Positions 1-11,028 of a stretch of DNA of 64,000 nt are shown piece by piece; the stretch's first letter is position 1; every line of letters begins with the position of its first letter. The notes below the pieces were generated by a model, which had not been told where the DNA came from, made no database searches, and saw nothing but the letters and a program-made list of their open reading frames with translations. Location: NCBI GenBank assembly GCA_029948255.1, contig JALIZF010001877.1, positions 587,501 to 651,500 of the forward strand, in the 5' to 3' direction. The position numbers and the translations under genes were made by a program. This DNA is from Telmatactis stephensoni (taxonomy: Eukaryota > Cnidaria > Anthozoa > Actiniaria > Isophelliidae).

Positions 1-2473
1 TTTTTGCTGCTCCAAGTGTTAATGTTTGTCAGATCCTTTTGAAGAGCATCACAGTCAAGCACAGACGTAATTGGACGGTATAGCTTTGTGTCATCGGCAT
101 ACAGTGCTGTTACGGTATTGTCGGACACCACTTCAGGAAGATCATTTATGAAGAGTACGAACAAAAGAGGGCCCAACAGGCTCCCCTGAGGGACTCCTGA
201 GATGACAGGAGCCCATTGTGATGAGGAACCATCCAACACAACTCTTTGTCGTCGACCGTGGAGATAATCAGCAAACCAGTTGAACAAATTTCCAGATAAG
301 CTTACCAAGAAGGATTCGATGGTCTACCGAAAGCGAATCAAAAGCCTTAGCAAAGTCCATATACAGTACATCAGTTTGAGTGTTCTTATCTAAGTGTTGA
401 CCAATCTTGTGAAGCACGGGCAGTAAGTGAGTGATGCACGAGCGGTTACATACAAAACCATGTTGGGCTTGGGAGATTGAATTCTTGACATGATTATACA
501 ATCTCTTAAATACACAACGCTCCAGGACTTTACTAATGATCGGGAGTAGTGAGATAGGTCGGTAGTTTTTTGCCTCTTCTTTAGGGCCCTGTTTGTGGAT
601 TGGTGTAACATCCGCGGATTTCCACTCTGAGGGGATGCAGCCTTGTTGGAGAGACTGGTTAAATAACACACACAAACTCTGAGCAATCTGTTCACTGCAT
701 TCTTTCAACAAACGCGAAGGAATTCCGTCGGGACCACATGCCTTCGTCGTATCCAAACCATTCAAACAGTCAGAAATTTCGTGCACTGTTAATGTAATAT
801 CAGATATTTGCATATCTGTTATGGGATGAATTGCATATTCATGAATAGTCTTGTTTACGTTTGAAGCAGGTTGTAGAAACACTGAAGAAAAATATTGATT
901 AAGAAGTTCGGCTTTCTCTGCTGGATTATGTGCTATCAAACCATTGTGCTTCAATATAGCATTATGATTTATACGGTGATGAAGAATAGCTTTATGATAA
1001 CTCCAGAACTTTTTAGAATTGTCCTTGAAAGAATCTTCAACTTTGGACAAATAATCTTTGTGTTTCTGACGTACTAAGTACTTGACGTTCTGACTAATAG
1101 TGCGCAATTTCGTTTTACGTTCTAAGGTTTTGTCCTTGCGGTATTTCTTTAGTGCTGAGTATTTCTTGCGAATGAGATGTCGAATTTCCCCATCAATCCA
1201 GGGTGGTGAATTAGTGTCTCTAACAAATTTAACTGGGATATGTTCGTCTATGGCAGTAAGAAACAGATCCTTCCAATTTAACCAATGATCCTCGACACTT
1301 TCAGAGAGGGCAGTTATAAAGGGTACACTTGACATATGATTACGTAGGTCCTCAAAATTAGCGCGCTTGTAGTTGTACACTCGGCGTTTGACTGGCTTTG
1401 CTCGTCTGAATTTCAATCTGATAGTGAACTCAATGAAGTAATGATCTGTTGGAAAAACAACAGTTTCGGGGGCTGATGTTGAAACGTCCTCAATTAATTC
1501 TGGACAGTTACATAGTAGAAGATCCAATTTATTACCCGCGACATGGGTAGGACCGAGAATAAACTGCTGAAGAAAATTGTCGCCCATCAAATCACACATT
1601 GACTCACTGTCCACTTGTTCTCCAATAGCTAGAGGATTAGTTTGATCGATTGACCATTCCAGGGCAGGAAGGTTGAAATCTCCTATAACAACAACGCATT
1701 CGGTCTCTTTAGTGTCCTGAAGGGAGGAATTAAGTCGCAGCAGAATATCGTTTGAAGCATCGGGAGGGCGGTAGAAGGTGTAGATTACAACGGGTTTGTT
1801 GTTCTTTGTAAGTTCAGTAACAACCAGTTCAAGACCATCCCTCTCTAAGTCAGTGCGACGAGAAGCTTGTAGATTTTCTTTCACAGCAAGCATAACACCA
1901 CCTCCACCTCCAATTCTATCCCATATAAAGATTGAATAGCCGGGCAGAAGCTCACCGTCGAGAACATAGGAGTTAAGCCAAGTCTCGCAAACGCAGATAA
2001 CATCGTAGTCACAGCTATAAACATGATGCTGGAGCAAGGTAATCTTGGAGACCTTCTGCGAAGAATCTTCGCCTTGGGACACCAAGGCTTTTTAAAAGGC
2101 TTCTAGCGTTTAAATAAAGAACCCGTAAGCCATAACACCAAATATCGGGACCTGGATTTCGTGAAATGTCCATATAAATTGTAATATCAATATCTCGATG
2201 GAAATCTGGCGGGGAGAGCAAGATGTACCCATGTTTTGACCAAATCATTTGTGGTACGTGAAGCAGAGCCATTAAGGAACGACGCTTTGCCTTTACAACT
2301 TGAATATCACTAACGGGCTGAAAGAATTCGTGCTTTATACCTGGCCATTTCAAGCCAGCTTTTAAGGACCCAATGATATTCGATTTGATAACGTTTTGGC
2401 CATGCAGCAAAAAAGCTGAAGGCAGAAATAGCAAAACGATTGAGAGAGCGGTGATGACACGAGTGGCCGCCAT
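1..2473 (-). mobile_element. CR1/L2-like LINE, frameshifted, runs off the left edge
   Basis: Reading on the minus strand, a leader ORF (2,473 to about 2,020) contains a RNPGP motif followed by YLNARSLL, typical of the entry into a CR1/L2 endonuclease. A -1/+1 break near 2,050 passes to a 600-residue frame with endonuclease motifs (CETWL, GDFNLP, PTDHY) and reverse transcriptase motifs (GPDGIPS, NYRPISLL, YMDFAKAFDS). A second break near 290 moves the reading into another frame that continues with SGVPQGSLLGPLLF and the catalytic YADDTK at about 75-110. The element would copy itself by target-primed reverse transcription. Two frameshifts make this copy inactive as it stands. The RT C-terminus and 3' tail lie outside the window. 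The CR1 versus L2 assignment is by motif only. Confidence 0.9.
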
Positions 2474-3169
2474 GGTTCGTTATGGCTCGTTTTAGCATCA
2501 CATCCACACGTAAACGGCGTTTAAGGTCACAGAATACGGAGGTTTTCGAATACGCTCTTCATACTGTAGATTTTTGCCGGGAAACACCGGCTTATCTTGA
2601 TTGCCTTAACTCAAAATATTTGTGAAAGACTAGTCACGTGATCAGTTAGTCGTAGAAAATGTAACAAATCAGTCTTTTAAATACTAGGTGCCAGTTATAT
2701 TGATATACAATAGCAGATACCCTAAATACAGTTTAAGTTGAAAGCATGAAAAAATCACGTTTGGAATGGATGACTAACGTTGTTCATTAAGGAGATATAG
2801 TATAAAACAGGTCACGTGACTAGGTGATCAAATCACTTTTTACTCAATTTCTCCTTAATCAAAATCGAGAGCCAACCATTCCAAACGTGAATTTATAAAG
2901 CTGATTATGATGTGTATATTCATGGTACTTTTAAGGGCAGACAAACTACACTCGCCACCTAGTTTAATTTTTTCTATTTTCCAATTCAATGACGTCATAA
3001 GTCACGTGATTACAATAACTTTTACGGTAAACAGTTAAGGTAATTTCGTAGTTTTGCAGTGCGCATCTCTACTGCGCATAGCATAGTTCGGCCTTTTTTT
3101 ATTTGTTTGATTGTAAAATATATATATTTGACTTAAAATGATGCAAGCTTTAGTCTTATGAAGTTTTTA
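2474..3169. other. Non-coding stretch with CACGTG palindromes and a small inverted repeat
   Basis: No gene is seen. GTCACGTGA-type palindromes occur near 2,633, 2,811 and 3,001. A short inverted repeat pairs TCACGTTTGGAATGG (about 2,755) with CCATTCCAAACGTGA (about 2,876), with related AAGGAGATA/TCTCCTTAA words inside, so this is probably a decayed TIR element of about 140 bp. Confidence 0.5.
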
Positions 3170-3871
3170 GACAAGGCGCATTTTCGAGAAATCAGATACC
3201 TGGAGGCATTTTGGGGTAGAGGCTGGTAACATAACTATTCTAAACCGATTTTTCATGCTGAATGCGAATATGACTGTTACCAAGACGTATTCTGCAATCT
3301 TATACGTGTAAGACGTGTTTTGTGAATTGCTACAGTCATTTCATACTAACGGCTTTTTCATGTAATTCCAAAAGTTCCCAAACTTAAAAACAATTACCAT
3401 AACTGGAAAGAGCACATCAAAATCAGTAAAACTGTGAAGTGTGAAGGGTACCAGTTGAAAAATCAAGGAGATACGTATTTTCAAAAATCGAAATTTGTTT
3501 GTATCTCTTGCATAACTGTAAGTGTTTTCATACAAAATTTCGTTTTTTGAAAATTCGTATCTCCTTGATTTTTCAACTGATATCCTTCAAACTTCACAGT
3601 TTTACTGATTTTGATATGCTCTTTCCACCTATGGTCATTGTTTTTAAGTTTGGGAACTTTTGGAATTACATGAAAAAGCCGTTAGTAGAAATGACTGTAG
3701 CAATTCACAAAATACGTCATTTACACGTATAAGATTGCAGAATACGTCTTGGTAACAGTCATATTCGGATTCAGCATGAAAAATTAGTTTAGAATAGTTA
3801 TGTTACCAGCCTCTACCCCAAAATGCCTTCTGCACTTTTTGCGATCGACTTTTTCAATTTTGCGCCTTGTC
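3170..3871. repeat. Long inverted repeat (foldback element), arms about 330 bp
   Basis: The left arm (about 3,170-3,497) and right arm (about 3,537-3,871) are reverse complements with scattered mismatches, around a spacer of about 40 bp. Matching landmarks are GACAAGGCGCA at 3,170 with TGCGCCTTGTC at 3,861, and GGGGTAGAGGCTGGTAAC with GTTACCAGCCTCTACCCC. Each arm carries a similar small open frame on opposite strands, which is a shadow of the duplication and not a gene. A foldback/MITE-type transposon or an inverted duplication are both possible. Confidence 0.85.
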
Positions 3872-5340
3872 TATTTGAACAGTAGACACTCTCTAAGAGG
3901 CGCTATAGTGGTTACTCGCCTCAGTCCTCTTCGGCCACAGGCTGTTTACGACGTCTTGTTTCACACTTTTAGCGCGTCGTAGCGCGGAAACGAGCACGGG
4001 CACCTATTCTTTTTATTTTTGCAAATCAATGGCAATACGGTTCTCTATCATATATATAATTATAGTCAAGCTTCCATTTCCAGTTTTTAGATATTTTATA
4101 AAACGTGCGGTCGAATTCGAAATTTGCTTTCACGCTGCTTCAAGGGCACGTACTATCAACCAATTTTACCTTCTTTCTTGTAGCAAACGCATTTTTACAA
4201 CAATTTATTGTATCATAATATTAGGCTATCGCCCAAAGAGATAAAATGAGCTCATATCAATCAGCTAGCACTGCTCAGATTTAAGAAATTAATTATTTTT
4301 GATGCGATTTTGATCTTCGAATCTTGAGCCCCTCAGACACATAAGATGGTGCAATCTAGCGCAAAAACGGCTACGGTGACACCCATTTTTTATTTCATTT
4401 TTGGGATGAGCAACTCAAGAATTATCACTGTGTGAAGTTTTATGACAGTTCCACTTCTAGTTCTATTTCTACTGAATTACCTTATGGATCTAAAATACAA
4501 TTCTTAGACCGATTTGTGTTTTATACAAACAAGAACCTGTCAAGATATTGAGAAAAATAGTTTTTCTCATATGGGCTAAAAAGTCCAAAAACCCAGGCCT
4601 TAACATGCTTGAGTAAAACTACTTAGCGTGCCTGTTTTGAAGGTAAACTCAATTTCATTGAAGTTTTTGGAGCTTACTGAGATCAACATATTTCAACGGC
4701 TTAAAAACAGAGTTCGCCGGCTTTCCAAATTCATCTTAATATTTACTGTTTTTTAGACTGGTTATCCAAAACCTATCTCATAGAAAGTTTAGAAAGTCTG
4801 TCGCCACAAGTTCTCTCAGATGGGGTAAAGAAATTTTATCAAGAAACGAAGAAAACGCCAAACGAGTACTTCAGCCTTCGGCAAAAACTACTTCTTGTTC
4901 AAGTCTGAGTTTAGCAGTTTCAACCGTAAGTCGCCAGTTTAAACCAATATCCAAAACTCCAGTGATAATTTTCTAGTCCTTTCACTAACAGAGTTCTTGG
5001 ACTCAGTGCTAAATCACTTTTAGCAATCCAAAAAAGTAGTTCTTGATTATAAGCTTATGGACGATTTCAATTTTACCGAGCAAGTTGTAAACATGGATTC
5101 TGAGAACTGTTTATTATCTTTAATCTAAAGTTCTTGTATCACGGTACTTTTCTACTAGTTTTCTTTTGAAAAGTTTATTTTGTATTGTTAAAATTACCAA
5201 ATGCTATTAAACTAATTTTGAATTAAGCTTAAGTCTTACTATTTTGAGTGACTTGAGTTATTTCTAGTGATCTTCAATGTCGACTGACAGTTTTAGCCTG
5301 CTTCTACAGTGTATTCAAATTGAATAATAAAAAGGTTACG
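3872..5340. other. No gene recognised
   Basis: AT-rich sequence without a convincing open frame, splice-paired exon or tandem repeat. Nothing here is supported beyond anonymous intergenic or decayed repeat DNA. Confidence 0.5.
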
Positions 5341-5350
5341 CACTCTTTGC

Positions 5351-5502
5351 TCGTGAATCATCGGGATTTATCTTCACTCGTTTACTGACAATGAACTCGA
5401 AATTTTCTCATACTGCCCTCGGCCAGCGCCTCGTGCAGTATTTAATAAAATTTCTCGTTCATTGTTTGCAAACTCGTGAAGATAAATCCCGATAATTCAC
5501 TC
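5351..5502. repeat. Short palindromic element
   Basis: GTGAATCATCGGGATTTATC at 5,353 is matched near 5,476-5,500 by its reverse complement with one change. The arms are about 25-28 bp, separated by about 100 bp. Probably a hairpin MITE. Confidence 0.7.
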
Positions 5503-5541
5503 GCTGCGTGCGCGTTAACCTCTAAAGAGATTAAAGTTCAT

Positions 5542-6280
5542 ATGAGTCAAATGAGTCAAATGAGTCATGAGTCAATGAGTCAAATATGAAAAATTGTTCA
5601 TATATGAAAAATTGTCAATATTTCTTATTCTAGTTATCAGAATACAACATCTTGGGTCGTTTCACCTCACCGTGCTGACCAGTATAAGCCACAATTGGGA
5701 GCTTAAGATTTTAGAATGAAGACAATGTTTTCACACTGAGTTGTTGGTGTTGATTTGAATTCCTGTACATACAGTTCAAACTTTAATATCTCATTCTTTG
5801 TATATGATCACAAATCATCACTGAAAACACAAGAGATCTTTGAAACTAAAGCTCTCTGCCGAGAGAGAATGAAGACCGGAAGGACGTGAGCAAACCACTG
5901 ACATCACCACAACAGGCACAATTAAGACTGATGGCGCAGTTTTAGAACAGAATTTCAGACTGAATACATCTGGATGGAACCCATATAGGTGATATAGGTC
6001 GAGTACGATACAGAATAGGACGGAATTACAGAAATCTCGCACGGTCCCTAATAAAGTCTTGAAGAAACGGTCTGTTTAGTGAAAACACCGACGCTTGGGC
6101 CGAAAGCCGTAATAATGAAGCTAAAAAATGGTCGGCCAAAGGTGAAACGACCCAAGGTGTTGTATTCTGACAACTAGAATACAAAATATTGACAATTTTT
6201 CATATATGAACAATTTTTCATATTTGACTCATTGACTCATTAATTGACTCATGACTCATTGACTCATTTCAGTGACTCAT
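5542..6280. mobile_element. TIR element with clustered TGACTCA motifs at both ends
   Basis: The outer ends are runs of ATGAGTCA / TGACTCAT words (5,542-5,585 and about 6,228-6,280). Inside them, ATATGAAAAATTG and TTCTAGTTATCAGAATACAAC on the left are mirrored by GTTGTATTCTGACAACTAGAA and CAATTTTTCATAT on the right, and GGGTCGTTTCACCT is mirrored by AGGTGAAACGACCC. Arms are about 130 bp and the interior is about 460 bp. No transposase is present, so it is a non-autonomous element. TGACTCA is also the AP-1 consensus, so the ends could bind bZIP proteins (inference). Confidence 0.8.
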
Positions 6281-6367
6281 AAAACATGCTTTCTCTAAAC
6301 ATTACCTGTCAATCAATTGTAACCACTAGTATATATAGCATTTATAACGAACTTTGTATTCATTCTT

Positions 6368-6399
6368 CTGATGATGGCATAAGGATGCCGAAACATGTC
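6368..6399 (+). ncRNA. Hammerhead-ribozyme-like motif (degenerate core)
   Basis: CTGATGA (6,368-6,374) is followed by a stem-loop GGCAT-AAGG-ATGCC (6,376-6,389), then GAAA (6,390-6,393) and CATGTC. This is the order of a type I hammerhead: conserved box, stem II, GAAA, very short palindromic stem III (ACATGT), and a C cleavage site. TCTT just upstream can pair with AAGA just downstream as stem I. One extra T (6,375) sits between CTGATGA and stem II, which departs from the canonical core, so activity is doubtful. Such motifs with palindromic stem III are known in Penelope-like elements and retrozymes. A TATATA stretch lies at about 6,331. Confidence 0.4.
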
Positions 6400-6599
6400 A
6401 AGATTAAAATCGTTTATCGTATGTTTGAAATTTATTTTGTCTCTGGTGCTACTAAGAAACTTTGGAAATCTAATTTTGTTATCTTCTGCCACTATATCGG
6501 AAAAAATCCTTAGTATCGACTATTGATATTAAGATGTACGATAACTCTAAAAACAAGCTTGTCCCTTCAGAATGTAAAAATTGTATTAAATACTTGGGT

Positions 6600-7160
6600 C
6601 TATTAAGGACGGTGCCCACTATTGTCAGCGCGCACTGCGTTCTGCGCATGGCCCTTCGTAGTAAAAACATCGTAAAAACAAAGCAGTTTTGCGATATTTG
6701 GATAAATAAAACTTACTTGCTTGTAGAAAAAACATTTGACTGTTCCTGTAGTAGAATTAAATTCAGTATCGATGAATAAAACTCGCTTAAAAACCACTGT
6801 TTTGATCACAAGGACTAGATTTGCCTATAGACGACTTTCATAAATGGCGGGCTTATTGTTCACGATAACGAGGCCAGAAAGGCCTCCAAAATCAACATCG
6901 CATCAAATGATTCTAAATATATAAAAATTATCCTGTAAAATGCACATAAAATAGGTATTTTAAAAGGAAAAGGAACACATCGTCTTTGATAGCAATAATA
7001 GTGTCGCCCCGCTTATTTTCTGGTAACAAGGCCTTTGTGGCCTCGTTCTCATGCACTAGGCCGCCATTTTTGAAAGTCATCTATTGGCCGCCATCTTGGA
7101 AATGTCCCATAATGCTTTGTAAAATCTGTCTATACTCTGTATGGAGGGCTAGGGATTTCA
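6600..7160 (+). repeat. Dispersed repeat family, long copy
   Basis: Starts near AAGGACGGTGCCCACTA and ends near TGGAGGGCTAGGGATTT. Shared with 35,195-35,462: both contain AAACAAAGCAGTTTTGCGAT and ATGTCCCATAATGCT. The interior here adds an inverted pair, ACGAGGCCAGAAAGGCCT (about 6,865) against AAGGCCTTTGTGGCCTCGT (about 7,028). No protein is encoded. Likely a non-autonomous transposon. Confidence 0.65.
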
Positions 7161-7164
7161 TCGT

Positions 7165-7290
7165 ATTTCGGCTCGTCTAGGCTAGGCTCGTTTAGACTCG
7201 GCTCGGCTCGGCTCGTCAAGGCTCGGCTCGGCTCGTCAAGGCTCGGCTCGGCTCGTCAAGGCTCGTCTAGACTCGTCAAGGCTCGACTCG
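7165..7290. repeat. GGCTCG-type short tandem repeat
   Basis: Irregular tandem copies of GGCTCG, ACTCG and GTCAAG, with a GGCTCGGCTCGTCAA unit recurring three times. It ends exactly where the 47-bp terminus of the next element begins. Confidence 0.8.
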
Positions 7291-7745
7291 GGATCAATCG
7301 TGTATTCTGGACGAACCGAACCGACACGGCCGGCTCAATAGGATATCGGCTACATCCGTTAGAAATACAACCGATACGGCTCACTAAAAACCAACCGCTG
7401 CGGTTCCCGGCGGACATCTACCGGCCGGCCGGCTCGTAATCATTCTCAAACCGACAACTGCAACCGACAACACATCGGCTAGAAATAAAAATAAAAAATA
7501 AAAAAAACCGTTGCGGCTGACATGCCCTAAATCAACCGCTGCGGTCGGCTCACACCTACCGGCTTGCGATCACTCTCTCTAACCGTTTGCGGCTGGCGTG
7601 ACATGCGGCTTATCCCCTTTCCATCCTTAGCACCTAATTCGGCCCATCAAATGCGGCTGTAATATTCGGCCAAACGATCATCAAATTCGGCCGGTCAATC
7701 GGCTCACAGCGGCTCTCAAACTTATCGGCTCATCTGAAATGCGGC
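7291..7745 (+). mobile_element. CGGCTC-word-rich element, copy A
   Basis: Positions 7,291-7,337 (start GGATCAATCGTGTATTC) are identical, reverse-complemented, to 54,843-54,889. The following 400 bp is packed with short GC words in an AT-rich genome (AACCG, CGGCT, GCGGC, CGGCTCA), many forming CCG-N-CGG palindromes. No ORF is present. Interpreted as the end of a non-autonomous transposon with subterminal motif clusters. The inner boundary is placed where the GC words stop. Confidence 0.6.
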
Positions 7746-8210
7746 CTTCCAATTATTCCAAATATTATCAAATTGAAACTTCCAAACAACAACAAAAAAA
7801 GAAAAGAATAGATTTAGAAAAGGAATAGAAAATAGAGGCCGTTTTCGCCCTGACTGCTTACGCTATACCTTTTTCCGTTGTAAAATATTAATAACATATG
7901 TTAAACGGTACTTATAGTTACGTTTAACTGTGATTTAAATTGTCAACCAGAATCTGTCATTATCAATCTTTTGGAAATGTATTAAATCTTCGAATAAGTT
8001 ATTCTCGCGTTACTGCTATGACTTGGCAAAAAAGTTATGTACTTTAAAGGGGCCTTTAGTTTAGGACCCCATTAACATTAGAGAGGTTGGGAAAAGAAAA
8101 CAACACAGTTATCCCTACTACATAAGGGCACCCTCTCTCACGTGAATCGGCCCTTACATCATCCCGGTTCCCATTTATTTCGGTCTGTTTAACTAATTGA
8201 AGATGGTTTT
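7746..8210. other. No gene recognised
   Basis: AT-rich anonymous sequence. No supported feature. Confidence 0.5.
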
Positions 8211-8571
8211 AAAGGGGTACTTGGATGAAAATAGGTCAAAATTGGAAAGTGGTTAATTCCTAAGTTGACGTCAATTAACGACCAATATAGATAAATATAA
8301 AACTTACTATCCCAAAAATTCTGCATTTTAATCATATTATCACCAAGAAATTTTGGTTTAAGATCGAAAAGAACAATAGGGTTGTACTTATGACGTCATA
8401 GATACACAATGTAGATGCTAAAATACGTGATAACTTTTTATCTGTACCTTTGGAATTTGATGAACATATATTGCTTGGTGACTATTGGTCACATATAGAT
8501 ACATGGTCATAAATTGAACCAAGTTGCGAGTCACTTTAAATTTTTATCGATTTTCATCCAAGTACCCCTTT
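8211..8571. mobile_element. Small TIR element (MITE)
   Basis: AAAGGGGTACTTGGATGAAA at 8,211 is matched by its reverse complement ending at 8,571 (TTTTCATCCAAGTACCCCTT). Length 361 bp, no coding capacity. No clear target-site duplication is seen. Confidence 0.8.
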
Positions 8572-9806
8572 GAGTTGTCTGTCCTCTTATTGACACACTC
8601 TTGACGTCATAAAATGTCGAAAACTCAAGTGGAAACACGAGCGCAGAATCTATTATACACTTTGCAACAGACGCGCAATGCTAAAAAATGTGCAGGAAAA
8701 AGATCAAAGTCTTGAACTATCTAATTCATTTATTGCGAACATAGTTGCCGAGGTTGTTGTAGACGTTATTGCAATTTTCATCTCGCAACAAAACCCACAA
8801 AATTTCTGGAAACTGTATCGTCAGCTTAACCTGAACAATTGACATATTCAATTGAACAAAGAATTGAAAAGCACACTCCACGTGAAAATAATTATCGCCC
8901 TTTGTTTTAGAACGCGGACGTTGAAACGAATGTTAGAGCAAAAACTTTCATGTTGTATCGTTTATATAGCCACCACTCTCGTCTAGAAAATATTAAATAG
9001 GAAAGCTTACTGACATTTGTACATAATCATGCTGATCGTGAGTACTATTGTTGTACTAAAACTATACAATTTTATTGACATTTTGTACAATTGTTATTCA
9101 GTTCTCAAAAGGCGCCGCAAAACCTGTACATTATAGCTATAAGTGTAAAATCGATTCACAGGTGCACCTTTTGCAAATACGCACGTGGCCCGCATGTCCG
9201 TCAAAAACATATTTTTCCTTCTATACATTTTTTAGCGTGTTTAAGGCAGATTTACAACAAAATATGGGAAACAATTTCCAGTTTTTACAGAAAAATTGTA
9301 TTAAACTTCAAAATGTCACGCAAGGTTTGGGAATGCTCATATCATTGTTATTTATGCTTTCCATTTTGATTGGTTGTTGGGGGTTCGAGTGTGATGACGT
9401 TTCAGTCTGCTTTTGCAAATTAGACTGAGTGTCAAGGGTTTACCAAATAATATCCTTGCTGTCTACACAAGGCTAAACTGCAAAATACTCTTCATGTTTT
9501 GCAATGAAAAAGGTAAGTAAACAAACAACGAATTTTAAGTTAAAAGCCTAAGTGTAGTAGACTTACAGTTCTCAAAATAAACCGAACTGATAGCTTAAAA
9601 GCTACTGGAAATTCATTGAACGACAATGCATGTTCACCAGGTTCACCGGCATGAAGTCAACGAGCTAAAATTGTCAAACATTGTCAGTCAAAGATGCAAA
9701 GTTTCTGGTTTACTGTTGGAGTACATAAACCGCAAGCGGCTTAAAAATAAAAACAGCCGTGAAACGTGGCACCCTCGGGTGAAAAAGGGATGACAGGTAA
9801 GACTTT
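8572..9806. other. No gene recognised
   Basis: An open frame of 117 codons lies at 9,075-9,428 (+), but it lacks recognisable motifs, has poor codon structure and overlaps a second open frame, so it is not called. Otherwise anonymous. Confidence 0.5.
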
Positions 9807-10213
9807 CGCCCTGTTCAAACGAGCTCTCAAGTCGATTCAAGTTTTGCGCGGGCTTGCATCTTCGTTTGAACACCAACTTGCACCGACTTGCGTCGTCCAC
9901 TTGCATTGCATCGACTTGAGAGCACTTTGAACGTGCTCAATTTTTTTCTCAAGTCGATGCAAGTTTTTCCTCGTTTGAACAGTCACCACGCTAAACTTCA
10001 TAAGTTGTTTTCCATAGTTTTTCGTCCTAACTTCTGCACATTTCTTCTCCTACAAATAACTCAATCAAAAACAAAACTGATTTTCTCGCTGTCCTTCAGC
10101 TAACTGATTTTCCTTGAACATTTTTCATCCACTTGCGTGGAGAGGTGTTCAAACGAGGACGCAAGTTTCAAGTCAAAACTTGAATCGACTTGAAAGCTCA
10201 TTTGAACAGGGCC
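9807..10213. mobile_element. TIR element with repeated CAAGTCGA motifs
   Basis: Left end GCCCTGTTCAAACGAG and right end CTCATTTGAACAGGGCC are inverted. The inner TIR continues with CTCAAGTCGATTCAAGTTTTG on the left and its mirror on the right. The interior holds further CAAGTCGATGCAAG and TTCGTTTGAACA copies in both orientations. Non-autonomous, about 407 bp. Confidence 0.85.
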
Positions 10214-11028
10214 TAATTCAAAATTTTTCTTGTTATCCACGAAACTGTGTATGTATTATTCAAAGAAAAAAGCAAACCCCAAATTGCAGGCACATCCTTA
10301 GGCATGACATTTTTAAAGTAAAGAAGCAGAGACTTATATAAACACTGGGAATAAGATCATTTCAATGAAACATGTTAGCATGTATGCATCAGTCTCATCT
10401 TATTGGGCTGGTTAAATGGTTTGGAAAGGGTCAATGTTTGTAGGGATAACAATAATATGAGAATGTGGGTTTTTAGAAGCCTTTTCTGTGTTATCCATTT
10501 GCATATCTGTAGGCAAAAACCAATAAACAACTCTCAGGATAGCATTGTTTAAAAATATTTGCAACTGCTTTTAAACTAATTATTAAATGAGTCAGTGAAG
10601 AGCTTGATGCAAAACAGCTTTAATTGGTAACCACATATGACCATATTGCCAATATACCTTTTTCACTAAAAAATACAACCGGCCCCGGCTATTTAAACTG
10701 ATTTATCAAAATACAGTGCCCAGCAAACTTACAACACTGAACACTCATTTTAAGCCATTTGCATGAATTTACTATTTCATGACATGTGACAGCCTTGAAC
10801 AATCTTAATTTTTTCTTGAGTGAATAGACTTCATTGCAGTATTGGAGTACAGCTCAACATCTACTGATCTCAACAGGCTTGATTATAAATACTTATAATT
10901 ATTCATATCATAATAATTGGAAAAATATTTAAAAAATCATGACCATAAATTATCACTGCTTATTTAAACCTAAACTTATCTTGGTTTCAGATAAAAAAGG
11001 AAATGTATGGTTAACTAGTTTAAAATTC
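10214..11028. other. No gene recognised; 3' flank of the large minus-strand gene
   Basis: AT-rich sequence downstream of the proposed stop at 11,029-11,031 of the minus-strand gene. It would contain the 3' UTR. I did not find a convincing AATAAA on the minus strand close to the stop. Confidence 0.4.

Noticed and set aside
3341..3732. Two similar small frames on opposite strands
   Set aside because: They are the two arms of the long inverted repeat read on each strand.
9075..9428. 117-codon open frame with a hydrophobic C-terminal stretch
   Set aside because: No homology recognised, overlaps another open frame, and no splice or promoter context; chance ORF in AT-rich DNA.
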